A stretch of DNA of 10,129 nucleotides. Origin: an uncultured Flavobacteriales bacterium (GTDB taxonomy: Bacteria > Bacteroidota > Bacteroidia > Flavobacteriales > Crocinitomicaceae). Both the position numbers and the translations under genes were made by a program. The stretch is taken from assembly GCA_946479125.1 (NCBI GenBank), contig CAMLET010000072.1, forward strand, positions 1-10,129. The letters run 5' to 3'. The notes under the pieces were generated by a model. It was not told the origin of the DNA. It ran no database searches and saw nothing but the letters and a program-made list of their open reading frames with translations. This document shows positions 1 to 7,363 of the stretch, one piece after another. Each line of letters opens with the position of its first letter. Within the stretch, counting starts at the first letter, position 1.

Positions 1-404
1 CTTTTCGAAATTTCTCTTTGAACTTTTCACCATTTCCAGATCGTTTTGGTGGATTTTTATTGCAGCTGAAAACCGGATATTCTTCTTTCCTGATCTATGG
101 ACCGTTGACAGAAGAATACCATGAAAGTGACAAGATCCTGAATTTTACTGTCGGTTCCTGCTATTCGGCTGAGCTTTCTTTTTGTCCCTATAAACTATTC
201 AGAACCCATCGCTTGAAAATTATAGGTTTCACAATGAAAGACTGGTACAAATTCTTTGTTGTGAGTTTTTATGCAAACCAATATTCCATGAAAAATGCAT
301 TGGTAGGAGGAGAACCATTGAATAAGTTTGTCAACCAATCCTTTATCGATAAATACAATTCATTGTACAATTTTGGAGTTAAATTCGGAGTTGGAATTTG
401 GTAA
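1..404 (+). CDS. Probable outer-membrane beta-barrel protein, C-terminal part (5' truncated by window edge)
   Basis: The reading frame is open from the left edge (first full codon at base 3) and stops with TAA at 402-404, so about 133 C-terminal residues of a longer protein are visible. No good internal start is apparent; the TTG at base 18 is only an in-frame leucine codon. The sequence alternates polar and hydrophobic/aromatic residues in short stretches typical of beta strands and ends in GVKFGVGIW, an aromatic-terminated last strand as in outer-membrane barrels. Two cysteines lie in GSCYSAELSFC. The next gene starts 16 bases downstream on the same strand and also encodes a probable barrel, so the two are probably co-transcribed. 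The family is not recognised; the barrel call is an inference from strand pattern and terminal aromatic residue. Confidence 0.6.
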   Translation, partial: FRNFSLNFSPFPDRFGGFLLQLKTGYSSFLIYGPLTEEYHESDKILNFTVGSCYSAELSFCPYKLFRTHRLKIIGFTMKDWYKFFVVSFYANQYSMKNALVGGEPLNKFVNQSFIDKYNSLYNFGVKFGVGIW

Positions 405-420
405 AACCAAAAGTCAGATT

Positions 421-1239
421 ATGAAATACACTATAATGTTTTTAATTCTTCTTTTTGGTTTGAATTCCTATTCTCAATCCATAGAACCGGAGCATACTGA
501 ACCACGAGAACGAAAGTTCAATTTTGAATTCAATTTTCTAGCTCTCGGTCCTGGAACTTTCAGGATTAATTCAATTGAAACCAATCTGAATGAAGATAGA
601 GTTGTTCTTGAGCACTTCAATACGCACTGTTCTGGTTTGAATATTTTGGAATTCAGACCTTTTCTAAAAAACATAATCGGATTACATTTTGGATTTGGAC
701 TTTACAATGCAGGATTTGATCATGAATATGTAAAGAACAATTTTGCTTCTTCCGTTCCATCAGGTTATTCTATGGAGTTTGATCCTCCCGAGTATGATGA
801 TCCAGGTCCAATATTTGGAAGTTTTGGTACTGCTTCATTCGATATTGGACTTGTAGGAAAGTTTAGCGTGGGTCAGGTCAGCATTCTTCCAACAGTAAAT
901 TACATCTTCGGTTCAGAGTCCGGGACCGCATTTTTACAAACCAATTTCACAAATTTAAACAATGGCGATACGTTTTACAGAACGTATGACATGTATGATA
1001 AAATAGACAGAGCTTACCGAATGGGTTTGGAAGTGAGATTTAACTTTGATAACGGATTATATGTTGGTTTACGTAGTGCCTATTCCTATTTCGAAACGAA
1101 TGGAGTGACCCAGATAACAGACGTATACTCAACTGGAAATATTGTAACAGAAGTGCCGCATAGTTACAACGCTCATATGTTGACGTTCCAAGCTTTCATT
1201 GGATTGACAACAATTTTTGACGATGAAAATGCCGAATGA
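421..1239 (+). CDS. Secreted probable outer-membrane beta-barrel protein, function unknown
   Basis: This is a 272-residue protein. I chose the ATG at 421 because it begins a clean signal peptide (MKYTIMFLILLFGLNSYSQS, cleavage probably after the SYS or SQS region, about residue 18-20); the frame is open further upstream, but that stretch overlaps the preceding gene and would bury the signal. The mature part is rich in Phe, Tyr, Gly and Asn and shows repeated amphipathic strands such as LHFGFGLYNAGF, YRMGLEVRFNF, LYVGLRSAYSYF and LTFQAFIGLTTIF. This is the pattern of an outer-membrane barrel exported by Sec. A Pro/Asp-rich loop (FDPPEYDDPGP, about residues 120-130) may be an extracellular loop. 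Its stop overlaps the start of the next gene as ATGA, which implies translational coupling. No family could be named. Signal peptide and reading frame are seen directly; barrel fold and outer-membrane location are inferred. Confidence 0.8.
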   Translation: MKYTIMFLILLFGLNSYSQSIEPEHTEPRERKFNFEFNFLALGPGTFRINSIETNLNEDRVVLEHFNTHCSGLNILEFRPFLKNIIGLHFGFGLYNAGFDHEYVKNNFASSVPSGYSMEFDPPEYDDPGPIFGSFGTASFDIGLVGKFSVGQVSILPTVNYIFGSESGTAFLQTNFTNLNNGDTFYRTYDMYDKIDRAYRMGLEVRFNFDNGLYVGLRSAYSYFETNGVTQITDVYSTGNIVTEVPHSYNAHMLTFQAFIGLTTIFDDENAE

Positions 1240-1679
1240 ATTCGCTTACGAAAACGATAAATCAATTAAAAACAGGTGTCCTTTTCGATGGAACTGAGAC
1301 AATAATCCCTTGGAGTATTTCGGTTGAGAAATTAGTCGATTATTTGAATCCGGAGGTGACTGTTATCGATGCGCATGTTGAAGTGAATTGGCGTGAGACA
1401 AGTTTATTAGGAATTTTGGGAGATTGGGGAGTCGATTATTATTCATTTGAAGGATCTCAGGAATTCCAACAAATACAATTAAGAGTTATTGGAGATAACC
1501 CGTCGAAAGAGAAGTTCACTTTTTTTAGTGAACACTTGATCAATCTAATCGGCACTCCAGATATTGAAGAATATGATGAGGAAAAAGAACTAACCTGGTT
1601 TATAAATGATCTGATTATACGATTGTATTTTTTCGAAATGCATTGTTATAGATGCTATTTGAGCGTTGGGGTTAAATAG
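1236..1679 (+). CDS. Small cytoplasmic protein of unknown function, coupled to upstream barrel gene
   Basis: This is a 147-residue protein starting at an ATG that shares the sequence ATGA with the stop codon of the preceding gene. It has no signal peptide or membrane segment, so it is probably cytoplasmic. The composition is acidic (EEYDEEKE, about residues 112-119) with several Trp, and it ends in a hydrophobic strand-like stretch LIIRLYFFEMHCYRCYLSVG containing a CYRC pair close to the C-terminus. Alternating strands and helices suggest a compact alpha/beta domain. I do not recognise the family. Small single-domain proteins of this type in Bacteroidota are sometimes immunity-like or regulatory, but nothing in the sequence proves that. 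It is the last gene of the + strand group; the convergent uvrA gene ends 32 bases downstream. Confidence 0.75.
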   Translation: MNSLTKTINQLKTGVLFDGTETIIPWSISVEKLVDYLNPEVTVIDAHVEVNWRETSLLGILGDWGVDYYSFEGSQEFQQIQLRVIGDNPSKEKFTFFSEHLINLIGTPDIEEYDEEKELTWFINDLIIRLYFFEMHCYRCYLSVGVK

Positions 1680-1683
1680 TCTA

Positions 1684-1710
1684 AGCTGCAGGGAATTGTA
1701 ATCCTGCGCT
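1684..1710. terminator. Hairpin between convergent genes, candidate bidirectional terminator
   Basis: The 32-base gap between the two convergent stops contains AGC-T-GCAGG (1684-1692) facing CCTGC-GCT (1703-1710). This gives an 8-bp stem with one bulged T and a 10-base AT-rich loop. The position, right after both stop codons, fits a shared terminator. Neither side is followed by a strong uridine tract (ATTATTTG on the + strand, TTAGACTATTT on the - strand), so intrinsic termination may be inefficient. The pairing is seen directly; the function is inferred from position. Confidence 0.35.
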
Positions 1711-1711
1711 A

Positions 1712-4564
1712 TTATTTGCCAACCTGTTTTCGCAATTTCTCCATATGCTCTACCTCCAGCTTCAAATAATGCGCAGTATGTGAAACCTTCGTATGTTTCT
1801 TGATCAATTCCTCAGGTGTTCCCGTACAAACAATGTTTCCGCCACCTCTACCACCTTCAGGACCAACATCAATGAGGTGATCTGCCACTTTAACAATGTC
1901 CAGATTGTGCTCAATTACCAAAACTGTATTTCCGTCATTCACCAAACGCTGAAGAACATCAATCAACATTCGAATATCTTCGAAATGCAAACCGGTACTT
2001 GGTTCGTCGAGAATATAAATGGTGCTTCCTGTTCCTTTTTTGGCTAATTCGGTAGATAATTTAATGCGTTGTGCTTCACCACCACTCAAGGTTGTAGAAG
2101 GTTGTCCCAGTTTGATATAACCCAAACCAACCGATTCCATGGTTGCCAACGGACGATGAATTTTCGGAATACTTTCAAAGAAATGAACGGCATCTTCAAT
2201 GGTCATTTCCAGAACGTCGTTAATCGTTTTTCCTTTGAAACGAACTTCGAGTGTTTCTCTGTTGTAGCGTTTTCCGTTGCAGGTTTCACATTCCACATAA
2301 ACGTCGGGAAGGAAATTCATTTCCACCAACTTCAGTCCGCCACCGCCACAAGTGTCGCATCTTCCTCCAGCTACGTTGAAAGAGAATCTTCCTGCTTTAT
2401 AACCCCGAATTTGTGATTCGGGAAGCGTTGCGAAAAGTGTTCTGATTTCCGTGAAAACGTTCGTATATGTTGCAGGATTGCTGCGTGGCGTTCTACCAAT
2501 GGGACTTTGATCGATCTCAATAACCTTATCCAATAATTCCAAGCCTTCAATTTTCTTGTAAGGCATTGGTTTCTTCACGCCGTTGTATATGTGCGCGTTT
2601 AGAATAGGGTAGAGTGTATGATTGATCAATGTAGATTTCCCACTTCCTGAAACGCCGGTTACACATGTAAATGTTCCCAACGGAATGGTTAGATCCACAT
2701 TTTTCAAGTTGTTCCCACTAGCACCTTTCAATACCAGTTTTTTCCCATTTCCTTTTCTGCGTTTTTCAGGCAGTGATATTTCTTTTTCACCACGTAAATA
2801 CTGTGTTGTAATTGAATCTACCGAAGTTAATTCCGCAAAAGGTGCTGCGTTAACAATTTGTCCGCCGTGAACACCAGCTCCGGGACCAATATCCACCACA
2901 TAATCTGCGGCTTCCATCATTTCCCTGTCGTGCTCCACAACAATAACAGAGTTTCCAGTGTCGCGAAGTCGTTTTAACGAATTGATCAATCGTGTATTGT
3001 CACGCTGGTGCAAACCAATACTTGGCTCATCCAGAATGTACAATACGTTCATGAGTTCGGAACCAATTTGTGTTGCCAAACGAATGCGTTGTGCTTCACC
3101 ACCAGATAAACTTCTTGCAGAACGATGAAGTGTCAGGTATTCCAAACCAACTTCAAGAATGAAACGAACGCGAGCACGAATTTCCTTTAGAATTTCAGTT
3201 GCGATTACCTGATTGTCTTTGCTCAAATGTTTCTCAATATCTTCTAACCAAACAGCAACATCTTGTAAGTCCATTCGGGAAACTTCACCAATGTTTTTCT
3301 CAGCGATGTAGAAATGAAGGGCTTCTTTTTTCAATCGTGTTCCTTCACAAGTCGGACAAGTGATCTTGTTCATAAAACTCTGTGCCCAACGCTGAATTGC
3401 CGCTGTAGATTCTTCGGCGTGACGAGACATAAACGTTGTCAAACCTTCAAAGTCAATGTTTTTGTCTTTTCCAACTTGTTCCAATCCTTCATTTCCGTGT
3501 AAAATAACGCGAAGAATATCTTCCGGAAGATCACCAATTGGTGTATTGATATTGTAGCCTTCGTAATTCAGGTATTGGTCCAAACGATCGAAAAACCAGT
3601 TTCTTTTGTATTCACCAAGCGGTGCCAAACCTCCTTTTCGGATACTTAGTTTTGGATTGGGAATTACTTTTTCTCTGTCAATTTCTGCCACTTCACCCAA
3701 TCCCATACAATCAGGACAAGCTCCATAAGGTGAGTTGAATGAAAACAAAGCAGGTTCAGGTTCAGGATAGGAAATTCCTGAAGTTGGACACATCAATAAG
3801 CGCGAAAAATGGCGAACATCATTCGTTTCGAAATCCATTACCATCATGCTTTTTCCACCCAGTTTCATAGCAGAAACAATGGAATCATATAATCGTTTTC
3901 TGTCAGCAGAATCAACAACTATACGGTCAACCACCAATTCGATATCGTGAATTTTGTAGCGGTCTAGGCGCATTCCTTTTTCTATATCTTTCAGTTCACC
4001 ATCAACCCGAACCTTTGTATATCCTGATTTTTGAAGTTGTTCGAACAATTCCCTGTAATGTCCCTTACGTCCACGAATTTTAGGCGCAAGAATGATAACT
4101 TTCTTTTTATCGAAGTTTTGAATGATGAGGTCGGTAATTTGCTCATCGGAGTATTTCACCATGTTCTCACCAGTCACGTAAGAAACTGCAGTTCCAACAC
4201 GTGCATAGAACAGACGGAGAAAATCGTAGATTTCAGTAATTGTCCCAACTGTTGATCTTGGACTACGTGAAACCGTTTTTTGTTCAATCGAAATAACAGG
4301 TGAAAGCCCTTCAATCTTATCTACATCCGGACGCTCCAATCCACCAAGGAATTGCCGTGCATAAGCCGAAAATGTGTCAATATATCGTCTTTGACCTTCT
4401 GCAAAAATGGTATCAAAGGCAAGTGATGATTTACCACTTCCGCTTAAACCAGTAAAAACGACAAGCTTATTTCGGGGAATTGTCAGGTTGACTTCCTTCA
4501 AATTGTGCTCTCGTGCTCCGTAAACGTCAATTTTTTCTTCTTGATTCAATTCTTTTGAACTCAT
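1712..4564 (-). CDS. uvrA: UvrABC excision nuclease subunit A
   Basis: This is a full-length UvrA (950 residues; usual length about 940), the damage-sensing ABC ATPase that loads UvrB in nucleotide excision repair. The first ATPase half has Walker A GLSGSGKS (39-46), signature LSGGEAQR (486-493) and Walker B with ILDEPS (510-515). The second half has Walker A GVSGSGKS (637-644), a CxxC...CxxC zinc module (C736, C739, C759, C762), signature LSGGEAQR (826-833) and ILDEPS (851-856). A further conserved CPTCEGTRL lies at 403-411. The first zinc module is incomplete: its first pair reads C259-P-T-S262 instead of CxxC, while the second pair C283/C286 is intact. The start codon directly follows the TAA of the upstream lytic transglycosylase gene (TAAATG), so the two are co-transcribed and probably coupled. 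I see no SOS-type operator near it. Identification is very secure. Confidence 0.98.
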   Translation of the reverse strand: MSSKELNQEEKIDVYGAREHNLKEVNLTIPRNKLVVFTGLSGSGKSSLAFDTIFAEGQRRYIDTFSAYARQFLGGLERPDVDKIEGLSPVISIEQKTVSRSPRSTVGTITEIYDFLRLFYARVGTAVSYVTGENMVKYSDEQITDLIIQNFDKKKVIILAPKIRGRKGHYRELFEQLQKSGYTKVRVDGELKDIEKGMRLDRYKIHDIELVVDRIVVDSADRKRLYDSIVSAMKLGGKSMMVMDFETNDVRHFSRLLMCPTSGISYPEPEPALFSFNSPYGACPDCMGLGEVAEIDREKVIPNPKLSIRKGGLAPLGEYKRNWFFDRLDQYLNYEGYNINTPIGDLPEDILRVILHGNEGLEQVGKDKNIDFEGLTTFMSRHAEESTAAIQRWAQSFMNKITCPTCEGTRLKKEALHFYIAEKNIGEVSRMDLQDVAVWLEDIEKHLSKDNQVIATEILKEIRARVRFILEVGLEYLTLHRSARSLSGGEAQRIRLATQIGSELMNVLYILDEPSIGLHQRDNTRLINSLKRLRDTGNSVIVVEHDREMMEAADYVVDIGPGAGVHGGQIVNAAPFAELTSVDSITTQYLRGEKEISLPEKRRKGNGKKLVLKGASGNNLKNVDLTIPLGTFTCVTGVSGSGKSTLINHTLYPILNAHIYNGVKKPMPYKKIEGLELLDKVIEIDQSPIGRTPRSNPATYTNVFTEIRTLFATLPESQIRGYKAGRFSFNVAGGRCDTCGGGGLKLVEMNFLPDVYVECETCNGKRYNRETLEVRFKGKTINDVLEMTIEDAVHFFESIPKIHRPLATMESVGLGYIKLGQPSTTLSGGEAQRIKLSTELAKKGTGSTIYILDEPSTGLHFEDIRMLIDVLQRLVNDGNTVLVIEHNLDIVKVADHLIDVGPEGGRGGGNIVCTGTPEELIKKHTKVSHTAHYLKLEVEHMEKLRKQVGK

Positions 4565-5485
4565 TTACAGATAAGATTTGTAAGGTTTAAGATTTGTTCC
4601 CTTCGCAGGTAGTTCGATTTGGTAAGACTTGTTTTTCACCGTTAAATGAGTTGTAAGCAGCCACGGATTCAACTTACGAAGAATCTTGATGTTAAATCCT
4701 TTTTCCAACGCCCATTCAGACAAGTCGGGAATGGATGCGCTCACCGTTATTTTTACTGTTTTAATCGGCTCATACAATTCCATTTCTTTCGGATAATATC
4801 CGTAAGCTTCCGGATTTTCCATGATCAATTTCATCGCTAAAATTCTGAAAACATAACGACCAGTTTCACTGTTTTGATCCGTGTCGAAATAATGTTCTGT
4901 TCCCTGCCATTCCATATCGGAGCGAACACCTGCCGGGCCGCGGTTGTAAGCTGCAGATGTCAATACCCAATCGTTAAAGCCTTCGTAAGTCTCTTTCAAA
5001 AATTCGCATGCAGCTCTTGTACTTTTCTCAATGTGTAAACGCTCGTCTACTTCCGCAGACATTTCCAGATCATGCAATTCTGCAGTTGTTGGCATAAATT
5101 GCCAGAAACCTTGCGCTCCAACTGGTGAAACGGCTTGTTGCAGTCCGCTTTCGATAACAGCCAGATATTTGAAATCTTCAGGGATTCCTTCTTCCTTCAA
5201 CCATTTTTCAATTGCCGGAAAATAGCGATTTGCTCTTTTGAAATATCCTGTAGTTTGACTTTGGTAATAAGCGATAACCAAAATTTCTCGATCCAAACGT
5301 TCACGCAAATCTTCGTCTTTAAGGACAATTTTTTGTCCTGCAAACTCCATTTCTTCCGGAATAGGAGGAAAAACATTTACTGTTGTTGACGTTGAATCTG
5401 CTTTCTCTTTTTCAGCCACTGTTTTGGCGTCATTTGAACAAGAAGCAAGAGTCGCAATGAGTAGGATTACAAAATAGTTTTTCAT
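4565..5485 (-). CDS. Lipoprotein lytic murein transglycosylase (SLT domain, MltD-like)
   Basis: This 306-residue protein starts with a lipoprotein signal: KNYFVILLIAT followed by lipobox L13-A-S-C16, so the mature protein should be lipid-anchored in the envelope. The SLT (GH23) domain spans about 95-220. It has the catalytic Glu in AVIESGLQQ (E112), then SPVGAQGFWQFMP (120-132), DERLHIEKSTRAAC, and AAYNRGPAGV (178-187), the counterpart of the usual AYNAG motif. GH23 enzymes cleave the MurNAc-GlcNAc bond of peptidoglycan to give 1,6-anhydro-MurNAc ends. The C-terminal 60 residues (VSASIPDLSEWALEKGFN...LNPWL) resemble a degenerate LysM-like or MltD-type wall-binding module. Its stop abuts the uvrA start. 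It is separated by 164 bases from the polysaccharide gene upstream, and a candidate promoter lies in that gap. The MltD assignment is by general architecture; the SLT call is secure. Confidence 0.93.
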   Translation of the reverse strand: MKNYFVILLIATLASCSNDAKTVAEKEKADSTSTTVNVFPPIPEEMEFAGQKIVLKDEDLRERLDREILVIAYYQSQTTGYFKRANRYFPAIEKWLKEEGIPEDFKYLAVIESGLQQAVSPVGAQGFWQFMPTTAELHDLEMSAEVDERLHIEKSTRAACEFLKETYEGFNDWVLTSAAYNRGPAGVRSDMEWQGTEHYFDTDQNSETGRYVFRILAMKLIMENPEAYGYYPKEMELYEPIKTVKITVSASIPDLSEWALEKGFNIKILRKLNPWLLTTHLTVKNKSYQIELPAKGTNLKPYKSYL

Positions 5486-5649
5486 GAAGAAAATTTACCC
5501 CACAAAATTAAGCATTCAGCGCTTAAGAAAATCCAAAAAAATGTTTGATTCGAATCTCATTTTCAATCAGTAAATGCCGTGACAAAAATGAAACACTACA
5601 TTCACAGGAGTTTTACTTTCCATCTTGATTTTGGAACGGAGTTGTTCGC
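5486..5649 (-). promoter_or_regulatory. Intergenic region with candidate Bacteroidota promoter for the transglycosylase-uvrA unit
   Basis: On the - strand, TAATTTTG at 5510-5503 matches the Bacteroidota sigma-A -7 element TAnnTTTG. A TTTG at 5537-5534 could be the -33 element, although the 23-base spacing is longer than the usual 19-21. Transcription would begin about 10 bases before the ATG at 5485, giving a very short leader. A perfect 10-bp palindrome GATTCGAATC (5547-5556) sits just upstream of the putative -33 element and might bind a regulator. The gap also contains a run of seven T on the - strand (5541-5535), but no convincing GC-rich hairpin that would end the polysaccharide operon. 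Motif matches are seen directly; promoter activity is inferred and weak. Confidence 0.35.
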
Positions 5650-6813
5650 TTATTGAGCTGGGTCGTTAAGGTTGTCGAGCGGCTTGCCTTGAGCGGAGTC
5701 GAAAGGAGTCGTAAGGTTGTCGAGCGGAGTCGAGACATCCTTTTTAACAGGAGCCTTGTATTTAATCGTGTTTCTAAATAATATCCCAAACACAATAAAA
5801 CTGTAAGCAATCAGTCCGATGGCTACCCAGGGATTTCCTTTTGAGGCGAAGTAAATAGCAATTAAGCTACAGACCATTGCCCCAATTGCAATGATTAGAA
5901 AAACCACCCAAACCATTTTGTCACCAAAACCTGCGTAAACCAAATGGTGAGTTGTATGATCTTTTCCACCGACCATTGGAGATTGACCTTTTTTCAGACG
6001 ATTAATCACCACTGTCAGCGTATCTGCAAACGCCGGAGTAAAGGCGATTAATGTAACGGCCATACCTGTTACCGGACTAAGATTGGTTGAACTTCCAACG
6101 CTCCAAAGATCATGAACAGCAAAAAAAGCAGCGAATAAACCGATAAATTGGCTTCCGGCATCGCCCATAAATAGTTTTGAGGGATGGAGGTTGAAGCGAA
6201 GGAAACCTAGTACCGCGCCAATTTGAACGAGGATGGTAAGGATCCAAATATTACTGTGCAACTGTGACAAAAGAATATCACTTACCAAGCATGCTATGAG
6301 AATGAAGAGGACAGTTGTGCCTGTAATTCCATCCATATTGTCGAGCATGTTTAACGAATTCATAATGGCAACAACCCAAATTACCGTTATTGTACAATCG
6401 ATCCAATAATTTCCGGTAATGTGAATGATGGTATGTGTTGCGGCTAAAATTACTCCACAAAGAATTTGAACACTTAGTTTAACCAGCGGTTTTGTATTGT
6501 AAGCATCATCAGAAAGTCCCATGACAAACGCAAACAAGCCGGCAATGAACAGTCCGACAAATTCTACGTTTTGAAAAACGTTCTCGTTATTGAACACGAT
6601 TGCGTAACCAACAGATCCAAACACGAAAGAGATGAAGAAAGAAACACCACCTAATGATGGTTTAGATTCATTTGCCCAACGAATCGTTACGTCATTCTTG
6701 TTTCGAATTCCTAAACTTTGAGAAAAGCGCAGCAGTAATTCATTGCAAATTAAACTTGCAAGAACTCCGGCAAAGAGAAAGAGAATCCAGGAAAGAAGTA
6801 TTTCGTATGTCAT
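5650..6813 (-). CDS. Undecaprenyl-phosphate sugar-1-phosphate transferase (WecA/TagO/MraY family)
   Basis: This 387-residue polytopic membrane protein is of the polyprenyl-phosphate HexNAc-1-P transferase family, which moves a sugar-1-phosphate (often GlcNAc-1-P) from a UDP-sugar to undecaprenyl phosphate and so starts glycan assembly at the inner membrane. Hydrophobic segments fill most of residues 5-350. Conserved cytoplasmic motifs are GLSDDAYNTKPLVKL (99-113, Mg-binding D102/D103), NMLDNMDGITG (155-165), FMGDAGSQFIG (215-225) and GGKDHTTHHL (282-291, the HxxHH loop). It starts with TAATG overlap after the epimerase gene and is the last gene of the polysaccharide operon. The last 25 or so residues (from V360) are encoded by a GC-rich repeat that appears to have replaced the original stop codon; the repeated peptide PLDNL at 363-367 and 378-382 reflects this. 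The exact sugar cannot be read from the sequence. Confidence 0.93.
   Translation of the reverse strand: MTYEILLSWILFLFAGVLASLICNELLLRFSQSLGIRNKNDVTIRWANESKPSLGGVSFFISFVFGSVGYAIVFNNENVFQNVEFVGLFIAGLFAFVMGLSDDAYNTKPLVKLSVQILCGVILAATHTIIHITGNYWIDCTITVIWVVAIMNSLNMLDNMDGITGTTVLFILIACLVSDILLSQLHSNIWILTILVQIGAVLGFLRFNLHPSKLFMGDAGSQFIGLFAAFFAVHDLWSVGSSTNLSPVTGMAVTLIAFTPAFADTLTVVINRLKKGQSPMVGGKDHTTHHLVYAGFGDKMVWVVFLIIAIGAMVCSLIAIYFASKGNPWVAIGLIAYSFIVFGILFRNTIKYKAPVKKDVSTPLDNLTTPFDSAQGKPLDNLNDPAQ
5661..5736 (-). repeat. GC-rich flavobacterial-type interspersed repeat inside the 3' end of the wecA-like gene
   Basis: Two kinds of short direct repeat are interleaved here. On the + strand TAAGGTTGTCGAGCGG occurs at 5667-5682 and 5712-5727 (45 bases apart), and GAGCGGAGTCGA occurs at 5691-5702 and 5722-5733. 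The block is about 58% G+C in an AT-rich setting. On the coding (-) strand it contains CGACTCCGCTC words and encodes PFDSAQGKP, a peptide I recall as a frequent signature of small repeats dispersed in flavobacterial genomes. The 45-base period is a multiple of three, so the coding frame is kept through both copies. There is no transposase and no clear terminal inverted repeat. The repeats are seen directly; the family assignment is from memory. Confidence 0.75.
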
Positions 6814-7361
6814 TAAATAAAAGGCGTTTTTAAGTCAGCCAAAGTTAATCCGATTTGATCTTTATCTGAAACTATTGGTGTTTCACAATTCCAGTTGATC
6901 TGTAATTGGGAATCATTATACAACAAAGTGTTTTCATGTTGCGGAGAATAATATGCAGTGCATTTGTACAAGAACTGCGTATTGTCTTCAAGCGCCAGAA
7001 AACCGTGTGCAAAGCCAGCTGGAATCCAGAGTTGTCGTTTATTTTCCGCTGAAAGTTCAACTGCAACGTGTTGTCCGTAAGTTTTACTTGATTTACGTAT
7101 ATCCACTGCTATATCCAAAACACTTCCGGATGTCACACGAACAAGTTTCCCTTGTGCAAAAGGAGGAGATTGAAAATGTAAACCGCGCAGAACGTTCTTT
7201 GAAGAAACAGATTCGTTATCCTGAACAAAAACGATCGGTTCGCCAACAACTTCCTGAAAACCTTGCTGATTGAAGCTTTCAAAGAAATACCCGCGATTAT
7301 CATGAAACAAACGAGGTTCGAAAATTTTCACATCCTGAATTGAAGTATCAATCCATCCCAT
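6813..7361 (-). CDS. rfbC: dTDP-4-dehydrorhamnose 3,5-epimerase (RmlC family)
   Basis: This 182-residue cupin enzyme has the length normal for RmlC. It should convert dTDP-4-dehydro-6-deoxy-glucose to dTDP-4-dehydro-rhamnose in dTDP-L-rhamnose synthesis. Visible family motifs are F-HDNRGYFFE (20-28, substrate-binding Arg), NVLRGLHFQ (56-64, catalytic H62), GKLVRVTSGSVLDIAVDIRK (71-90), W-IPAGFAHGFLAL (112-124), the catalytic Tyr in FLYKCTAYYSP (Y132) and SDKD (165-168), the usual site of the Asp of the catalytic dyad. It starts two bases after the stop of the Wzc-like gene and its stop overlaps the next start by one base (TAATG), so it is an internal gene of the operon. The partner genes rmlA, rmlB and rmlD are not in the window. 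Related 3-epimerases acting on other dTDP-sugars look similar, so rhamnose as the final sugar is likely but not proven. Confidence 0.95.
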   Translation of the reverse strand: MGWIDTSIQDVKIFEPRLFHDNRGYFFESFNQQGFQEVVGEPIVFVQDNESVSSKNVLRGLHFQSPPFAQGKLVRVTSGSVLDIAVDIRKSSKTYGQHVAVELSAENKRQLWIPAGFAHGFLALEDNTQFLYKCTAYYSPQHENTLLYNDSQLQINWNCETPIVSDKDQIGLTLADLKTPFI

Positions 7362-7363
7362 AC

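Noticed and set aside
328..420. Longer form of the second barrel gene starting at TTG 328
   Set aside because: It would overlap the preceding gene by 77 bases and place about 31 residues before a clear signal peptide; the ATG at 421 fits better.
1793..4255. Several + strand open frames of 62-115 codons inside uvrA
   Set aside because: All are antisense to the well-conserved UvrA reading frame, have no recognisable motifs and no start context.
5636..5650. GAAC/GTTC hairpin just after the WecA-like stop as an operon terminator
   Set aside because: The stem is only four base pairs and no T tract follows on the - strand.
5661..5736. CRISPR array or insertion sequence remnant
   Set aside because: Only two copies of each short word, no regular spacers, no terminal inverted repeats and no transposase fragments; a small dispersed repeat fits better.
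5613..5810. A 65-codon open frame on the - strand rich in Leu, Arg, Ser and Thr
   Set aside because: It overlaps the end of the WecA-like gene in another frame, and its repetitive composition comes from the GC-rich repeat; no motif or start signal supports it.
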